Positions 15,290-23,087 of a stretch of 56,933 nucleotides of DNA are shown here, in pieces. Within the stretch, counting starts at the first letter, position 1, and each line of letters opens with the position of its first letter. The translations under genes and the position numbers were made by a program. The stretch covers positions 1 through 56,933 of the forward strand of contig JACPVI010000084.1 of NCBI GenBank assembly GCA_016191815.1, in the 5' to 3' direction. The notes below the pieces were generated by a model, which ran no database searches, was not told the origin of the DNA, and saw only the letters and a program-made list of their open reading frames with translations. The DNA is from Myxococcales bacterium. GTDB lineage: Bacteria > Myxococcota > Myxococcia > Myxococcales > Myxococcaceae.

Positions 15290-16621
15290 ATGAGCGTCCG
15301 TTCTGTTTCTCTTCCCCCGTGGGGGTTTTCGCAGCGGCTCGCCGACACCGGCGGCCGGATTCCCTTCAGCTCGGTGGACACCAACCGCAGCGGGCGGATC
15401 AGCCGGGATGAGGTGGTGAACGCGGTGCGCCTCAACTTCCCCGGGCTGACCGACCTCGAGTCCTCGGCGATCGGCCAGAAGGCGTTCGACGCCTCCACTC
15501 GCGGCACCTACGTCGATGCGAAGAGCTGGCCCCAGGCGGAGAGAGTCATCCTCTCCGAGGCCAGCACCACCCTCACCGACAAGGCGGCGGAGGCGCCCGG
15601 AGGATGGGCGGCGAGGCAGCAGGTGCGCACCGGGGAGCGCCCCCCTCCGGTGGTGGCGCCCCAGGCGCCCTACTACCAGCCGCGCAACGACTACTCGACC
15701 ACCGGCTACTACCCCTACCAGCAGCCGGTGCAGGACGCGCTCGCCGCGGAGACCGGCCGCGCCGCCGGCCGGACACTGCTCGGCGGCCTGAAGATGATTC
15801 CGGTGGTGGGCAACATCCTCAACGGCATCGACTTCATCCGCGACCTCGGCAAGGCCGGGGCGACCTGGCTCGATCCGACCCGCTCCTTCGGCGAGAAGCT
15901 GAAGGCCGGAACGGATCTCCTCTTCCACGGCGCGGGGATGCTCGTGCCCCAGGTGGGAGGCGCCTACGATATGGCCCAAGGCGTGGCACGGATGGGCGCG
16001 GCGGCCGCCGCCAGGTCGCAGCTCAACCAGCTCCCGCCGTTCCAGCCGGACTTCGGCGCCTATCCCCCAGCGTACCCGATGCAGTACGCGCCGCCCGCGA
16101 TGGGGCCCGGCTACGCGCCACCTCTATATGGCCCTCCGGCCTATGACCCGCTGGGGACCCAGCAGTACGGGGCTCCGCTCTACGGCCGGCAGGCCTATGG
16201 TCCTGACTACGCGCCTCCACTCTACGGCCCGCAGGCCTATCCCCCGGCGGAGGACCAGGTGGCGAAGAAGGCCGTCACCGGCGGAGCCCGCGCGGTGGTC
16301 GGCGCGCTGAAGATGATTCCGGTGGTGGGGAACGTCCTCAACGGCATCGACTTCCTCCGGGACATCGGCAAGGCAGCGGTCACCTGGCTGAACCCCTTCA
16401 AGTCCTTCGGCGAGAAGATGAAGGTCGGCGCCGACCTCTTGGCCCACGGCGCGGGGGTGTTCGTCCCGCAGATCGGCGGCGTCTACGACATGGTCCAGGG
16501 GACGGCGCGGGTCGGCAAGGCCTTCTCCGAGCACGTCGAGCAGTCGAGGTGGGCGCTTCCCGCGTACCGGTTCGACAACGGCGGCTACCCGCCGGTCTAC
16601 CCGATGCAGTACGCCTACTAG
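15290..16621 (+). CDS. EF-hand protein with duplicated hydrophobic module and Pro/Tyr-rich linker
   Basis: A 443-aa protein of no recognised family. Near the N-terminus is a canonical EF-hand loop, VDTNRSGRISRDEVV (about residues 29-43). A linker follows, then module 1 from LLGGLKMIPVVGNILNGIDF (about 160-230), a linker of repeated Tyr-Gly-Pro-Pro / Pro-Pro-Leu-Tyr-Gly units (about 245-320), and module 2 from VVGALKMIPVVGNVLNGIDF (about 335-405). The two modules are near-identical over about 70 residues and carry long glycine-spaced apolar helices, suggesting membrane insertion or a helical hairpin. There is no signal peptide. GGGAGG precedes the ATG. The downstream gene starts after 15 nt. 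The function is unknown. Confidence 0.8.
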   Translation: MSVRSVSLPPWGFSQRLADTGGRIPFSSVDTNRSGRISRDEVVNAVRLNFPGLTDLESSAIGQKAFDASTRGTYVDAKSWPQAERVILSEASTTLTDKAAEAPGGWAARQQVRTGERPPPVVAPQAPYYQPRNDYSTTGYYPYQQPVQDALAAETGRAAGRTLLGGLKMIPVVGNILNGIDFIRDLGKAGATWLDPTRSFGEKLKAGTDLLFHGAGMLVPQVGGAYDMAQGVARMGAAAAARSQLNQLPPFQPDFGAYPPAYPMQYAPPAMGPGYAPPLYGPPAYDPLGTQQYGAPLYGRQAYGPDYAPPLYGPQAYPPAEDQVAKKAVTGGARAVVGALKMIPVVGNVLNGIDFLRDIGKAAVTWLNPFKSFGEKMKVGADLLAHGAGVFVPQIGGVYDMVQGTARVGKAFSEHVEQSRWALPAYRFDNGGYPPVYPMQYAY

Positions 16622-16636
16622 AGGAGCGGGGAACAG

Positions 16637-17122
16637 ATGGATCCGATCGTGAGCGAGCTGCTCGGCGGCCCAAAGTCCGCCGAGCCGGCCGAGCGCCTGG
16701 CCTGGATGAAGAAGGTCCACTTCGCCTGCGTGAGCGCGCAGGAGGCGTCGATCAAGCGCATCGGCGAGCCCTTGAAGAAAGCGGTGGACCTGCTCGGCAA
16801 GAGCGCCTCCAGCGGCAAGGAGCTGGACGAGCAGGGCGAGGCGGAGCTGACCGGGCTGCTATTGCAGGCGCAGGGGCTGGCACTCTTTGGCTACCTGCAG
16901 GACCTCAACAAGGTGCGCAATGCGATCGCGCAGGAGGCCTCCCGCCAGCAGCCGGGCTCCGAGGAGCGGAAGAAAGCCGAGAAGCTCCAGGGCGCCTACG
17001 AGCAAGCCATCGACGGGCTGGCGCGCGCCTACGAGGGCCTGCGCTCCGGCAAGTTCGACGAGCTGAAGAAGGTGGGGCCGCTGCTCGAGCAGGCCCGGAA
17101 GACGGCGGAGAGCCTGAGGTAG
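16637..17122 (+). CDS. Helical hypothetical protein, partner of the EF-hand protein
   Basis: A 161-aa, almost entirely alpha-helical soluble protein (SVSELLGGPK-type start: MDPIVSELLGGPKSAEPAER; later EELDEQGEAELTGLLLQAQG-like charged helices; end LLEQARKTAESLR). It has no signal or membrane segment, and I do not recognise the family. It lies 15 nt after the EF-hand protein with GAGGAG and GGGG upstream of the ATG, so the two are almost certainly cotranscribed, and a chaperone- or adaptor-like role for the neighbour is one possibility. That role is inference only. Confidence 0.7.
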   Translation: MDPIVSELLGGPKSAEPAERLAWMKKVHFACVSAQEASIKRIGEPLKKAVDLLGKSASSGKELDEQGEAELTGLLLQAQGLALFGYLQDLNKVRNAIAQEASRQQPGSEERKKAEKLQGAYEQAIDGLARAYEGLRSGKFDELKKVGPLLEQARKTAESLR

Positions 17123-17194
17123 GGCTCCCCAGGGGCGAGAACGCGCCCGGCGAATGGGCTTCCCGTCCGCCGTGGCGAGCGGGCGAGAGCTCCC

Positions 17195-17230
17195 TTGATG
17201 TCGATTAATGATGTGGATAACTTTGTATAG
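17195..17230 (+). promoter_or_regulatory. Leaderless promoter of the MazEF-like operon
   Basis: TTGATG (17195-17200), a 17-bp spacer and TAACTT (17218-17223) form a good sigma-70-type promoter. The ATG of the antitoxin follows only seven bases after the -10, so the transcript should begin at or next to the start codon. No Shine-Dalgarno is present. The region is A/T-rich for this genome. Confidence 0.6.
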
Positions 17231-17458
17231 ATGAAGGCGATTCAGATCACGATGGACGAACGGCTCCTCGCGAGCCTGGACAATGACAGGCTGGTGAAGC
17301 GCGAGGGCCGTTCCGCGGTGTTGCGACGGTTGGTGGCCGAGTACCTGAGGCGCAGGCGGGAGGGTGAGATCAGCGAAGCGTACCAGCGCTCCTATTCGGG
17401 GCGGCCGGACAGCGAGCTCGACGGCTGGGCGGATGAAGGGGCATGGCCAAGCGATTGA
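17231..17458 (+). CDS. Ribbon-helix-helix antitoxin (MazE-like)
   Basis: A 75-aa antitoxin. The N-terminal KAIQITMDERLLASLD strand-helix and RSAVLRRLVAEYLRRRREGE helix make a ribbon-helix-helix (CopG-like) DNA-binding fold. The acidic C-terminus (SYSGRPDSELDGWADEGAWP) resembles the toxin-binding tail of MazE-type antitoxins. It overlaps the MazF gene by 16 nt. Translation appears leaderless (see the promoter at 17195-17230). Confidence 0.88.
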   Translation: MKAIQITMDERLLASLDNDRLVKREGRSAVLRRLVAEYLRRRREGEISEAYQRSYSGRPDSELDGWADEGAWPSD

Positions 17459-17802
17459 AGCGCGGTGAGATCTGGCTGCACGAGTTTCGGCCTCCAGACA
17501 AGGCACGGCCTGTGCTCGTGCTCAGCCGCACTGACGCGATCGAGGCGTTGCACACCGTCATGGTCGCGCCCATTCGCTCGCTGGTGCGTGGCCTGCCGAG
17601 CGAGGTGCTCGTCGGCCCCGACGAGGGACTCAAGAAGGTCTCCGCCATCTCGCTCGATCACGTCCACACCGTCGAGCAAGCGCATGTGCGCCGGTTCTTG
17701 GGAAGCGTGTCCGCCGAGCGGATGGCCGAGGTCTGCAAGGCGCTCGCGGTGGCCACCGGATGCGGCCCAAGCCCCTCCGACCGACGCCAGAGCCCGGCTT
17801 GA
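17443..17802 (+). CDS. mazF: MazF/PemK-family endoribonuclease toxin
   Basis: A 119-aa sequence-specific mRNA interferase of a type II toxin-antitoxin system. Hallmarks are RGEIWLHEFRPPDKARPVLV (the RGEIW start and the R-P-V-L-V strand), MVAPIRSLVRGLPSEVLVGP with the T/S-P-I-like strand, and SAISLDHVHTVEQAHV near the C-terminus. The start at 17443 lies inside the antitoxin frame, a coupled arrangement. The last 12 residues are Pro/Ser-rich and probably disordered. Confidence 0.92.
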   Translation: MAKRLKRGEIWLHEFRPPDKARPVLVLSRTDAIEALHTVMVAPIRSLVRGLPSEVLVGPDEGLKKVSAISLDHVHTVEQAHVRRFLGSVSAERMAEVCKALAVATGCGPSPSDRRQSPA

Positions 17803-17874
17803 GGCGTCGATGTCGCTCCGAACCCGAGTGCGGCTCCCCCGCCTGAGCTCGAGCGCTGAGCTCCCGACGCACGG

Positions 17875-18729
17875 CTACTCGCCCGGGGCGTGCTCGGTGC
17901 CGCCGGCCACCTTCCCGTCCCGCACCTCGATGAGCCAGTAACCCTCGCGCCCGGCCTGCGTCGAGGAGCCGGCCCCGAAGAGGTGGGGCCTGCTTTCATC
18001 GGCGTCGTGGTGGTAGCGGTGGTGGATGTGGCCGTGCAGCACGGCGAAGCGGGGGCCGGGCAGCGCCTTCAAAAGCTCGCCCGCATCGAGCAGCCCGTGC
18101 AGGGCTCGGTCTCTCCCTCCTGAGCGCGACCTGGGAGCGTGGTGCACCGCCACCAGGATTGCCCTCTGCCGGAGCCGCGGGTCCTCCACCAGCCGCCGCA
18201 AGGACTCGAGCTGCCGCTTTCCGATGAAGCCGTAGGAGAGTCCCGGGAACGGAGGCACTCTGGCGGAGCACAGCCCCACCACCGCGGCTTCCTCCCCGAG
18301 CAGCCGGACGAAAGGGTAGGGGCCCTCGCTGGCGTACTCGGGGAAGTCGCTCTCCAACAGATGGCCGAAGGCGCGCTCGAAGAGGCGGTCGGCCCGCGCG
18401 CGGGGAGTGTAGAAGTCATGGTTTCCGGGGATGACCGTGCAGCGCCCCGGGTTCTCGGCTACGGGCGAGAGGGCATCCCGCGCGAGCTGGAACTCCGACT
18501 CCATCGCGTAGGCGGTCAAATCCCCGGAGACCACCAGGTGCCCGGCGCGGTGGCGCTCCAGGTCGGCGACGATGCGGCGCAGCGAGTCCGCCGCCGCCGC
18601 GTAGGCCGCCGCCCTGCCGCCGAGCTTGAGCTCGAGCAGGGCAATGCTCCGCCTCCACCCGAGCTGCCGGAGCGGAGTGGAGAAGTAGTCCTGCGTGAGG
18701 TGCACGTCGGAGCAGTGGAGCACCCGCAT
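17875..18729 (-). CDS. Calcineurin-like metallophosphoesterase
   Basis: A 284-aa binuclear-metal phosphoesterase. All metal motifs are present: SDVHLTQDYF (D-x-H), VVSGDLTAYAMESEF (GD), VIPGNHDFYTPRA (GNHD), AVHHAPRSRSGGRD (H) and VLHGHIHHRYHH (GHxH). There is no signal peptide. The substrate cannot be told from sequence; the family includes cyclic-nucleotide and phospholipid phosphodiesterases. It is divergently placed from no gene and shares its direction with the receiver protein at 18758-19153, with 28 nt between, so the two may form an operon. Confidence 0.93.
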   Translation of the reverse strand: MRVLHCSDVHLTQDYFSTPLRQLGWRRSIALLELKLGGRAAAYAAAADSLRRIVADLERHRAGHLVVSGDLTAYAMESEFQLARDALSPVAENPGRCTVIPGNHDFYTPRARADRLFERAFGHLLESDFPEYASEGPYPFVRLLGEEAAVVGLCSARVPPFPGLSYGFIGKRQLESLRRLVEDPRLRQRAILVAVHHAPRSRSGGRDRALHGLLDAGELLKALPGPRFAVLHGHIHHRYHHDADESRPHLFGAGSSTQAGREGYWLIEVRDGKVAGGTEHAPGE

Positions 18730-18757
18730 CGGAGCGGGCGTTCTTACCCCATCCGGC

Positions 18758-19153
18758 TCAGAGCGGGGCGCTCATCGCCTCCTCGGCGGAGGCCCGCGCC
18801 TCGATCACCGCGCGCAGCGTGGCGAGGAGGTCCGGCAGCTCGTACGGCTTCGGCACGTACGCGTCTGCCCGCACCTGCTCCGCGAGCTGCGGAAGGCGGT
18901 GATCCGCCGAGACCAGGATCAGCGCCGGCCTCGGCCTCATCTTGGCGACCGCCCGGAAGACCGCAGGGCTGCTCGCTCCCAGGACGTCCAGGAGCACCAC
19001 GTCGGGCTGCAATGAGAGCTGCTCCAGGACCTCCTCCGGGGCCTCGGCCGAGAGCACCCGGTAGCCCTCGTAGGAGAGCAGCTCGGAGAGGATTTCCACT
19101 TGATCCGGATCGTCCTCCGCCAGCAGCACGACTTCCTTGCGCGGTCGCTCCAT
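18758..19153 (-). CDS. Single-domain response regulator (receiver only)
   Basis: A 131-aa stand-alone receiver. EVVLLAEDDPDQVEILSELL supplies the acidic pair, PDVVLLDVLGASSP the phospho-Asp, ALILVSADHRLPQL the Ser and DAYVPKPYELPDLL the Lys-Pro. The loop after the phospho-Asp is LGAS instead of the usual MPxM, an unusual variant. There is no output domain, so it acts in a phosphorelay or by protein contact. The ATG at 19153 has GGGAG upstream; the longer frame to 19222 adds an unlikely Pro-rich peptide. The cognate kinase is not in the window. Confidence 0.9.
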   Translation of the reverse strand: MERPRKEVVLLAEDDPDQVEILSELLSYEGYRVLSAEAPEEVLEQLSLQPDVVLLDVLGASSPAVFRAVAKMRPRPALILVSADHRLPQLAEQVRADAYVPKPYELPDLLATLRAVIEARASAEEAMSAPL

Positions 19154-19214
19154 GGCACTCCCTCGCCTGGGCAGCTCAAGGTGCGCACGGGGCGGCGGAC
19201 GGCAAGTGGGAGTG

Positions 19215-19242
19215 TTGGGCACCGCCTCGCGTGCGGTAGGCT
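19215..19242 (+). promoter_or_regulatory. Candidate promoter of the PEGA-protein gene
   Basis: TTGGGC (19215-19220), a 16-bp spacer and TAGGCT (19237-19242) end nine bases before the ATG at 19252, and there is no Shine-Dalgarno. This fits the short-leader layout seen at the toxin-antitoxin operons. Moderate inference. Confidence 0.4.
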
Positions 19243-19251
19243 CGCCTGGCG

Positions 19252-20496
19252 ATGAACACTCTTCCTACCTGCGCGCTGGCCCTCGCGCTCGCCTCGCCCG
19301 CTCTTGCCCAGGAGGCCTCTCCTCCGGCCGCAAAGGTGGCGGTGATGCAGTTCGCAGCGCTGTCGGGCGACGTGCCGGCGAGGGCGGGCGCCAAGGCGGC
19401 GGCGATGCTCTCCACCGAGCTTCGGAACACCGAGGCGGTGCAGCTCGTGGGGGCCAAGCGGGCGCCGGCGGCGGATCCCCACCAGGGGGCCCTGGAGCAA
19501 GCCCGCAAGAGCGTGCAGGAGGCGGTGGAGCTGCGCGGAAAGCGCCGGTTCCGCCTGGCCGAGGAGGCGCTGCAGAAGGCGATCGCCGACTACAAGTCCG
19601 GCGCGCCGGGCATCGCGGAGATGGGCGAGCTGGTCGACGCCTTCGCTCTCCTGGCGGCGGTGCAGTACAACACCGGACGGGACGAGGAGGGGCTCAAGAG
19701 CCTCTCCGCGGCCCTGGCCCTGGCTCCCTCGCGCGAGCTGCCCTTGGCGAAGACCTCCGCCCTCTTCTCGCGGGTGGTGGAGGACACCCGGAAGGGGCTG
19801 GCCGCGGGCTCGAAGGGCACGTTGCTCGTCGAGTCCACTCCTCCAGGCGCGGCGGTGGCGGTCGACGGGGTGACCGCAGGCAGCACGCCGATCGAGGTGA
19901 GGGAGGTGCCTGCAGGAATGCACGTGTGGAAGGTGTCCCTCCCCTCGGGAGACGCCACCGGCGGGGTGGTGGAGGTTTCGGGCGGCAAGCAGGCGAAAGT
20001 GGCCGCGCAGGCGGCGGCCAAGGATCCGGAGTCCCGCGCCCTCGCCGCGCTCTCGATGAACCGGCTCGACGCCGAGGTGCTGGCCGCGGTGAAGGAGCAC
20101 GCTGGCGCGGCCGGGGCGGACCTCGTGCTCTTCGGCGCGCTCGCCCGCGAGGGCAAGGGCCTGGGGCTGGACGCCTTCCTCTACGAGGTCTCGAACGGGC
20201 AGCTCAAGCGGCTGCCTCGCTCGTCCTTCGATTCGGATCTGCTCTCCGCCGGCCTGGAGTTCTACCGGCTGGCGGGCCAGCTTTCGCAGAAGCCCTCCGA
20301 GCTCGGGGAGCCCGCCAAGGTGCCGGGGCCGGTGGCGTCGGTCCCGCTGCCCTCCGGCTCCAGGGTGGCGGTGGCGCAGTACGGGGTGGAGGCGGGCAAG
20401 AAGGAAGAGCCCGAGGAGCCGGCGCCCGCCGAGAAGGACGAAGGCCCGCGGGTCCCCCTCGAGCCGAAGAAGCGGACGCCGCTCAAGAAGAAGTAG
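19252..20496 (+). CDS. Secreted PEGA-domain protein
   Basis: A 414-aa exported protein. Signal peptide MNTLPTCALALALASPALAQ. Residues 27-60 (KVAVMQFAALSGDVPARAGA) resemble the start of proteins that assemble a FlgO/CsgG-like or TPR-containing cell-envelope module. A helical repeat region follows (about 75-175, TPR-like: RRFRLAEEALQKAIADYKSG). The PEGA motif is clear at about 190-245 (GTLLVESTPPGAAVAVDGVT, then GSTPIEVREVPAGMH). The C-terminus is a Lys/Glu/Pro-rich tail ending in KKRTPLKKK. PEGA proteins are common in myxobacterial envelopes; the exact role is unknown. gluQ follows after two bases. Confidence 0.85.
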   Translation: MNTLPTCALALALASPALAQEASPPAAKVAVMQFAALSGDVPARAGAKAAAMLSTELRNTEAVQLVGAKRAPAADPHQGALEQARKSVQEAVELRGKRRFRLAEEALQKAIADYKSGAPGIAEMGELVDAFALLAAVQYNTGRDEEGLKSLSAALALAPSRELPLAKTSALFSRVVEDTRKGLAAGSKGTLLVESTPPGAAVAVDGVTAGSTPIEVREVPAGMHVWKVSLPSGDATGGVVEVSGGKQAKVAAQAAAKDPESRALAALSMNRLDAEVLAAVKEHAGAAGADLVLFGALAREGKGLGLDAFLYEVSNGQLKRLPRSSFDSDLLSAGLEFYRLAGQLSQKPSELGEPAKVPGPVASVPLPSGSRVAVAQYGVEAGKKEEPEEPAPAEKDEGPRVPLEPKKRTPLKKK

Positions 20497-20498
20497 CC

Positions 20499-21434
20499 GT
20501 GCGCGGCAGGTTCGCCCCCAGCCCGACCGGAAGGCTCCACCTGGGGAATGCCCGGAGCGCGCTCCTGGGCTGGCTGCACGCCCGCGCCCAGGGAGGCGAG
20601 TTTCTTCTCCGGGTCGAGGACCTGGACAGCGCGCGCTGCCGCAAGGAGCATGTGGAGGAGCTGTTCGCCGACCTGGACTACCTCGGCCTGGACTTCGACG
20701 GAGAGGTCCTCTTCCAGAGCCGGCGGGCGGAGGCCTACCAGGCTGCGCTCGCCGTTTTGGAGGGGGCCGGCCGGAGCTACCCCTGCTTTTGCACCAGGTC
20801 GGAGATTGCCCGTGCCGCCACTGCGCCCCACGGCCCCGCCGACGATGGCCCCCGCTACCCGGGAAGCTGCGCCTCACTGCCCAAGGAGGTGGTGGCCTCC
20901 CGGGAGAGGGAGCGCCCACCCGCGCTGAGGTTCCGGGTCGAGCCAGGGGTGGTGGAGCTCGAGGACCTCTTCCACGGCCGCCACGCCCAGGACGTGCACG
21001 CCGAGGTGGGGGACTTCGTGGTGCGCCGGAACGACGGAGTGGCCAGCTACCAGCTCGCGGTGGTGGTGGACGATGCGGCGAGCGGAGTCACCCACGTACT
21101 TAGGGCCGATGACCTCCTCTCGTCCACCGCGAGGCAGCTCCAGCTCTACCGAGCCCTGGGGATTCTGCCGCCCTCCTTCGCCCACGTGCCGCTGCTGCTC
21201 GGCCAGCACGGAGGCCGGCTCGCCAAGCGCGAGGGGGCGGTGGCGCTCTCCGAGCTTCGCCGGCTCGGGGTCCCCTCCGAGCGCGTGATTGGATTGCTGG
21301 CCCGCTGGAGCGGCCTGGGCGACGGCCGCCCGATCCGGGCCCGGGAGTTGATCGCCTCGTTTTCGCTCGAAGCAGTTCGGCGCGAGCCGGTAATGGTGCG
21401 AGAGTCAGAGCTTCGAGAGCTCCTAGGCTCCTGA
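20499..21434 (+). CDS. gluQ: Glutamyl-Q tRNA(Asp) synthetase
   Basis: A 311-aa truncated paralogue of glutamyl-tRNA synthetase that attaches glutamate to the queuosine base of tRNA(Asp). RGRFAPSPTGRLHLGNARSA carries the HIGH-like motif (HLGN). The zinc site is visible as C-F-C in YPCFCTRSEIARA plus the Tyr and Cys of RYPGSCASL. GGRLAKREGAVALSEL replaces KMSKS. It lacks the anticodon-binding domain of GltX, as expected for GluQ (YadB). The start is GTG at 20499, right after the upstream stop, so it is probably translated by coupling. Confidence 0.93.
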   Translation: MRGRFAPSPTGRLHLGNARSALLGWLHARAQGGEFLLRVEDLDSARCRKEHVEELFADLDYLGLDFDGEVLFQSRRAEAYQAALAVLEGAGRSYPCFCTRSEIARAATAPHGPADDGPRYPGSCASLPKEVVASRERERPPALRFRVEPGVVELEDLFHGRHAQDVHAEVGDFVVRRNDGVASYQLAVVVDDAASGVTHVLRADDLLSSTARQLQLYRALGILPPSFAHVPLLLGQHGGRLAKREGAVALSELRRLGVPSERVIGLLARWSGLGDGRPIRARELIASFSLEAVRREPVMVRESELRELLGS

Positions 21435-21444
21435 GGAGGTCGAT

Positions 21445-22014
21445 TTGCGCAAGGGGAAGATAGCGCTCTGGGTGCTGGTGCCGTTCGCGGCGCTCTGCGC
21501 GCTCGGGTACTGGCTCACCAGCTCCGAGTCTCCGGCCGTCCCCGTCGAGGTTGCCTCGGCCGCTGCCGCGCCCGCCGCCGCCGAGCCAAAGGCCCGCGGC
21601 CCCAGCACCAAGACGCCGGTGACCGACGCGCTCACCCGCGCGCTGATCGACGCCCGGGAAGACGCCGCTCCAAGCAAAGCCGCGGGGGGGCGGCCTTCGG
21701 TGGAGAAAGAGGAGGCGCGCGCCGCGGTGAGGGCGGTGGAGCCGATGGTGCGCCAGTGCTTTTTCGAGGTGGCGGGGCGCTATCCGGGGAGGCAGCGAGT
21801 GACGCTCGCCTTCACCATCGCGGGCCAAGGCCCGAACGGAAGCCTGGAAGGCGGCGAAGTCCTCGAGTCCACCGTCAAGGACCCCACCCTCGAGGCCTGC
21901 TTCCTCGAAGCGCTCGCGGATGCGCGCTTCCCCGCTCCCCAAAGCGGCGGCAGGCTCCGGGTCGACTACCCCTTCAGCTTCGAGCCTGACGCGGGCGGGC
22001 CGCAATTCCGGTAA
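21445..22014 (+). CDS. AgmX/PglI C-terminal-domain protein, membrane-anchored
   Basis: A 189-aa protein with an N-terminal membrane anchor (KIALWVLVPFAALCALGYWL), an Ala/Pro-rich linker and a C-terminal domain of about 95 residues: AVRAVEPMVRQCFFEVAGRY, QRVTLAFTIAGQGPNG, PTLEACFLEALADARFPAPQ and LRVDYPFSFEP. The pattern (a helix with a conserved Cys, strands, then a second Cys in the C-terminal helix) is that of the AgmX/PglI C-terminal domain, linked in Myxococcus to adventurous gliding. Whether this protein acts in motility is not shown. The TTG start is preceded by GGAGGT and lies 10 nt after gluQ. Confidence 0.8.
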   Translation: MRKGKIALWVLVPFAALCALGYWLTSSESPAVPVEVASAAAAPAAAEPKARGPSTKTPVTDALTRALIDAREDAAPSKAAGGRPSVEKEEARAAVRAVEPMVRQCFFEVAGRYPGRQRVTLAFTIAGQGPNGSLEGGEVLESTVKDPTLEACFLEALADARFPAPQSGGRLRVDYPFSFEPDAGGPQFR

Positions 22015-22028
22015 GGTGTCCTCACCGG

Positions 22029-22868
22029 ATGTCCGCCACCGTCGAGCAGCTCGGCCCGAGGGACGCAGAGGCCTTGCGCGCCTTCTTGGCCCGGGAGCCC
22101 CTGCAGAACCTCTACCTTTTGGGCTTGTTCGAGGAGTTCGGCGTCGAGCCGCGGCCGGGCCGCGCGCACTTCGCCTTCCACGCGCGCTTCCAGGGCCGGG
22201 AGATGACCGCCGCCCTCTTCGTCGGCGGCGAGGGGGGGCTGGTGGTGCCTTCGGCGAGCGATCCAGGAGAGCTCTCGGAGATCGCCTCCGCCCTCGCCGG
22301 GAAGGTGAAGCTCCGCTCCGGCCTGGGAGAGCGAAACGCGGTCGACGTGCTGGTCCGGCACCTGTGCGCCTCCAAGCCCGCCCTCTCGCGGACCCAAAGG
22401 CTCTTCTCGGTCTCGGCGGACGACCTGGGGCCGTTCACCAACCCCACCCTCAGGCTGGCCGCGGAAGAAGACGTGGCGAGCCTGGTGGAGATGTCCGCGA
22501 GCTTCATCGAGGAAACCCTCGATCGGGACCCGCTGGCCGAAGACGCCTTCGGCTTCCGCGAGCGGGTCGCCCAGCGCGTGAGGGCCAAGCGCACCTACCT
22601 GCTGGAGTCCGGCGGGAGAGTCGTCTTCAAGATCGACGTGGGCAGCCGCTCGCAATACGGGGCCGAGCTGGAAGGGCTCTACACCATCCCGGAGGAGCGG
22701 AGGCGGGGACACGCCACGCTCTGCCTGGGGCAGATCTCCCGGCACCTGCTCTCCTCCCTGCCGCGGCTGGCGCTAAGGGTCGACGACCGGAACGCGGCGC
22801 TGGCGGGCGCGGCGCGGAAGGTGGGCTACGCGCCGGGGAAGGCGCAGCGGCTGGTGGTGGCGGGCTAG
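22029..22868 (+). CDS. GNAT-family N-acetyltransferase with extra N-terminal domain
   Basis: A 279-aa protein. The N-terminal half (about 1-130) resembles the DUF4081-type half seen in fused GNAT proteins (LREFLAREPLQNLYLL-like start: ALRAFLAREPLQNLYLLGLF). The C-terminal half is a GNAT fold with LEGLYTIPEERRRGHATLCL, the acetyl-CoA pyrophosphate loop R-R-R-G-H-A, and RLALRVDDRNAALAGAARKV. The substrate is unknown. A TAAGGT hexamer 11 bases before the ATG and the lack of a Shine-Dalgarno suggest a short leader. Confidence 0.85.
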   Translation: MSATVEQLGPRDAEALRAFLAREPLQNLYLLGLFEEFGVEPRPGRAHFAFHARFQGREMTAALFVGGEGGLVVPSASDPGELSEIASALAGKVKLRSGLGERNAVDVLVRHLCASKPALSRTQRLFSVSADDLGPFTNPTLRLAAEEDVASLVEMSASFIEETLDRDPLAEDAFGFRERVAQRVRAKRTYLLESGGRVVFKIDVGSRSQYGAELEGLYTIPEERRRGHATLCLGQISRHLLSSLPRLALRVDDRNAALAGAARKVGYAPGKAQRLVVAG

Positions 22869-23087
22869 GGCAGCGCGGCGCGAGGCACGGCGGCAAACTA
22901 GCGCGTCTCGCCGCCTGCACGGAATTCGCCCGTTCGCCGTACGAGCGACCGGGCGGGCGCCGTTCCGCGCTGCTTTGGTGAGGATGGCGAAGGCCGTGGC
23001 GCTCACTAAGGTTTGGGAGTCGGCTCGCAAAGGCTGAGCAGCCGGGCAGGCAGGCCTGCTCGCAGCGCCAGGATTAGCTTGCCTTTG
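22869..23087. other. Intergenic region ahead of the ABC importer
   Basis: About 220 bp with no coding potential that I trust. An open frame enters the ATPase gene from 23013, but its first 25 residues do not look like part of the protein. No clear promoter hexamers or terminator were found. Confidence 0.35.

Noticed and set aside
17845-17870. Terminator between mazF and the metallophosphoesterase gene
   Set aside because: Two GAGCTC copies could pair, but each is self-palindromic, the stem is short and there is no U-tract; too weak to list.
18937-20919. A 660-codon minus-strand frame across the PEGA and gluQ genes
   Set aside because: It overlaps two well-supported plus-strand genes and the receiver gene and has shadow-type composition (Arg/Pro/Gly).
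22869-23087. tRNA or small RNA gene ahead of the ABC importer
   Set aside because: No cloverleaf-compatible stems or T-loop consensus were found on either strand.
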